This document shows, piece by piece, positions 5,741-7,050 of a DNA stretch of 7,050 nt. The stretch is from Collinsella sp. (GTDB lineage Bacteria > Actinomycetota > Coriobacteriia > Coriobacteriales > Coriobacteriaceae): contig WGSR01000077.1 in NCBI GenBank assembly GCA_014871545.1, positions 1 to 7,050 on the forward strand, in the 5' to 3' direction. Under the pieces are notes generated by a model. That model was not told the DNA's origin and made no database searches. It saw nothing but the letters and a program-made list of their open reading frames with translations. How positions within the stretch are numbered: the first letter of the stretch is position 1; the number at the start of each line of letters is the position of its first letter. The position numbers were made by a program, and so were the translations under genes.

Positions 5741-5749
5741 GGGGTATCT

Positions 5750-6631
5750 ATGTCGAACACCATCCTTACACCCAACATCATCGCCAACGAGGCGCTGGAC
5801 GTTCTGCGCACCAACGCCGTCATGGCCAACCTCGTCCACCGCGACTACTCCTCCGAGTTCGTCGCCGGCGTGGGCGACACCATCACCGTCCGCAAGCCCG
5901 CCACCTTCGAGGCCAAGGAGTTTACTACCGAGGTCGAGGTGCAGGACGCCACGGAGGGCAAGGTTCCCGTCAAGATGGACAAGCTGCTCGACGTGACGTT
6001 CGCCGTCACGTCCAAGGAGCTGACGATGGGCATCGTCGACTTCTCCGAGCAGTTCCTCGTCCCCGCGATGCAGGCCTTCGCTGACAAGATCGACGGCTAC
6101 CTGCTCGCGCTCGAGAAGGACGTCACGAACCGCGTCGACCACACCAAGGGCGCCATCGCCGTGGCGGACATCATCGCCGCCCGCAAGTTCCTCGTGGACG
6201 CCAAGGCGCCCTCCACGGAGCGCCGCTTCGTCTACGGCTCCCAGGCCGAGGCCGACCTGCTCAACACCGAGGCGTTTACCAATGCCTCCGCCGTCGGCGA
6301 CAACGGCACCGCCCTCAAGGAGGCATCGCTTGGCCGCAAGTATGGCCTCGACTTCTACTGCGACCAGAACGTTCAGAAGACGACCGCCGAGACGGCGAAC
6401 TACACGCCGTCCATCGCGTTCCACAAGAACGCCTTCGCGCTCGTGACCCGCCAGCTCGAGATGCCGCTCGGCGCGCCCAAGGCCTTTTCTACCTCCTACG
6501 ACGGCTTCGGCCTGCGCGTAGTCCAGGGCTACGACCAGAAGACCAAGACCGACACCGTCTCCATCGACATGCTCTGCGGCGTCAAGACCCTCAGCCCCGA
6601 GCTCGCCGCCGTCATCACCGATAAGCGATAG
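5750..6631 (+). CDS. Major capsid protein, P22 coat-like
   Basis: This 293-residue protein resembles P22 coat-family major capsid proteins of Gram-positive phages. It has an N-terminal NTILTPNIIANEALDVLR helix, then VHRDYSSEFVAGVGDTITVR and KPATFEAKEF (residues about 30-60), LDVTFAVTSKELTMGIVDF near 80-98, and a late beta-rich segment with YDGFGLRVVQGYDQKTKTD. It builds the HK97-fold shell. P22 coat itself is about 430 residues with an extra insertion domain; this version is too short to hold that, as is common in Gram-positive phages. AAGGGG just after the scaffold stop supplies the ribosome binding site. Codon use is strongly GC-biased (42 of 60 G/C in 6121-6180), suiting a highly expressed, host-adapted gene. 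HK97-type coats without the P22 signature are the alternative. Confidence 0.86.
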   Translation: MSNTILTPNIIANEALDVLRTNAVMANLVHRDYSSEFVAGVGDTITVRKPATFEAKEFTTEVEVQDATEGKVPVKMDKLLDVTFAVTSKELTMGIVDFSEQFLVPAMQAFADKIDGYLLALEKDVTNRVDHTKGAIAVADIIAARKFLVDAKAPSTERRFVYGSQAEADLLNTEAFTNASAVGDNGTALKEASLGRKYGLDFYCDQNVQKTTAETANYTPSIAFHKNAFALVTRQLEMPLGAPKAFSTSYDGFGLRVVQGYDQKTKTDTVSIDMLCGVKTLSPELAAVITDKR

Positions 6632-6639
6632 GCGCAGAG

Positions 6640-7050
6640 ATGCTCGAGCAGGTGCTTCTGTCGCTGCGCAACTGGTTCGTCGCTGACAAGCGCACGGGGC
6701 GCGTCCGTATCGAGGACGGCCGCCTCGTGCCGCCCGCGGCCCTCGGCCTCAAGGAGGGCCAGTACGTCCGCATCACGGGCTCGACCTTCAACGACGGGCT
6801 GCACGCGTGGCCCTACAACGAGCTCACGGACGAGGAGTTCGTCGGCACCGTCTGGGCGCTCGCCATCCCGCAGGCCGTGGTCGACCTCGCTGACGAGATC
6901 GCAGCGTGGCAGGCCGAGCACGCCAAGGAGCTGGACAGCCCCTACGCAAGCGAGAGCTTTGGCGGCTACAGCTACACGCGCGTCGGCGGCGACGGCTCGC
7001 CCATCACGTGGCGACAGCAGTTCAAGGCGCGTCTCGACCCGTGGAGAAAG
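6640..7050 (+). CDS. Head-tail connector-like protein, cut by window end
   Basis: The reading frame from ATG 6640 stays open for 137 codons to the last base, so the C-terminus is missing. It starts eight bases after the coat stop, with a weak GCAGAG ribosome binding site. Recognisable segments are QYVRITGSTFNDG, a DEEFVGTVWALAIPQAVVDL helix, EIAAWQAE, SPYASESFGGYSYTR and TWRQQFKARLDPWRK near the cut end. This pattern matches small head-completion or connector proteins encoded directly after P22-type coat genes in Gram-positive siphophages, which attach below the portal. The family name is not certain. The frame is collinear with the head operon, and an opposing open frame over 6529-6921 is a shadow. 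Confidence 0.75.
   Translation, partial: MLEQVLLSLRNWFVADKRTGRVRIEDGRLVPPAALGLKEGQYVRITGSTFNDGLHAWPYNELTDEEFVGTVWALAIPQAVVDLADEIAAWQAEHAKELDSPYASESFGGYSYTRVGGDGSPITWRQQFKARLDPWRK

Noticed and set aside
5140..6084. 314-codon plus-strand frame overlapping scaffold and coat
   Set aside because: Arg/Gly/Gln-rich shadow translation. The overlapping frames have ribosome binding sites and recognisable families.
5405..6424. 339-codon open frame on the minus strand
   Set aside because: Antisense to scaffold and coat, with low-complexity Leu/Gly/Val/Asp/Glu composition typical of a reversed GC-rich gene.
1304..7050. Search for a variable repeat (second copy of the WNGSNAGL-type segment)
   Set aside because: No stretch resembling the template or its translation was seen by eye in the rest of the window, so the VR must lie outside, probably upstream.

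Overview
The window is high-GC (roughly 60-70% in most stretches) and codes almost entirely on the + strand. It is a structural segment of a tailed phage or prophage. The proteins look like those of Firmicutes/Actinobacteria siphophages written in GC-rich codons (AAG, GAG, GCC, CTC), with ATG and TTG starts and strong GGAGG-type ribosome binding sites. A Coriobacteriia-like gut actinobacterium (the Eggerthella/Collinsella/Olsenella type) is a plausible host. That is inference from composition and protein style, not a database result.

Left part (1-1800): a diversity-generating retroelement (DGR) attached to the end of a tail-fibre module. Bases 1 to about 119 look like a DGR template repeat. 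In frame 3 they read as the C-type-lectin variable-region signature (WNGSNAGLRYAN...TWNF) with AAC/AAT/TAC/AGG codons at the expected variable positions. A spacer of about 150 nt with a strong bulged hairpin follows, then an intact DGR-type reverse transcriptase (272-1303). Next come two small genes of the kind found just behind tail fibres (1314-1655 and a TTG-started 36-residue gene at 1657-1767), then a rho-independent terminator. The variable repeat, its target gene and any Avd protein are not visible; they probably lie upstream of base 1.

Middle part (1801-4373): a MuF-type minor head protein whose C-terminal third carries an HEFGH zinc-metallopeptidase-like domain. Two small genes follow, the second resembling the Imm35/YrhB immunity family, and then a second terminator. 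This is the layout of a phage-encoded MuF polymorphic toxin with its immunity gene. Base composition drops where the toxin domain begins and stays low through both small genes.

Right part (4374-7050): the head assembly operon. It holds a small cysteine-rich protein, an HK97-gp10-like morphogenesis protein, a GP20-like scaffold with a TTG start, a compact P22-type major capsid protein, and a head-tail connector-like gene cut by the window end. The genes are packed with 1-nt overlaps (TGATG) or short gaps, so they are probably translated in series from a late transcript. I saw no convincing sigma70 promoter, tRNA, CRISPR array, insertion sequence or attachment site. No stretch above 300 bases lacks a gene; the longest is 1-271, taken up by the template repeat and spacer.
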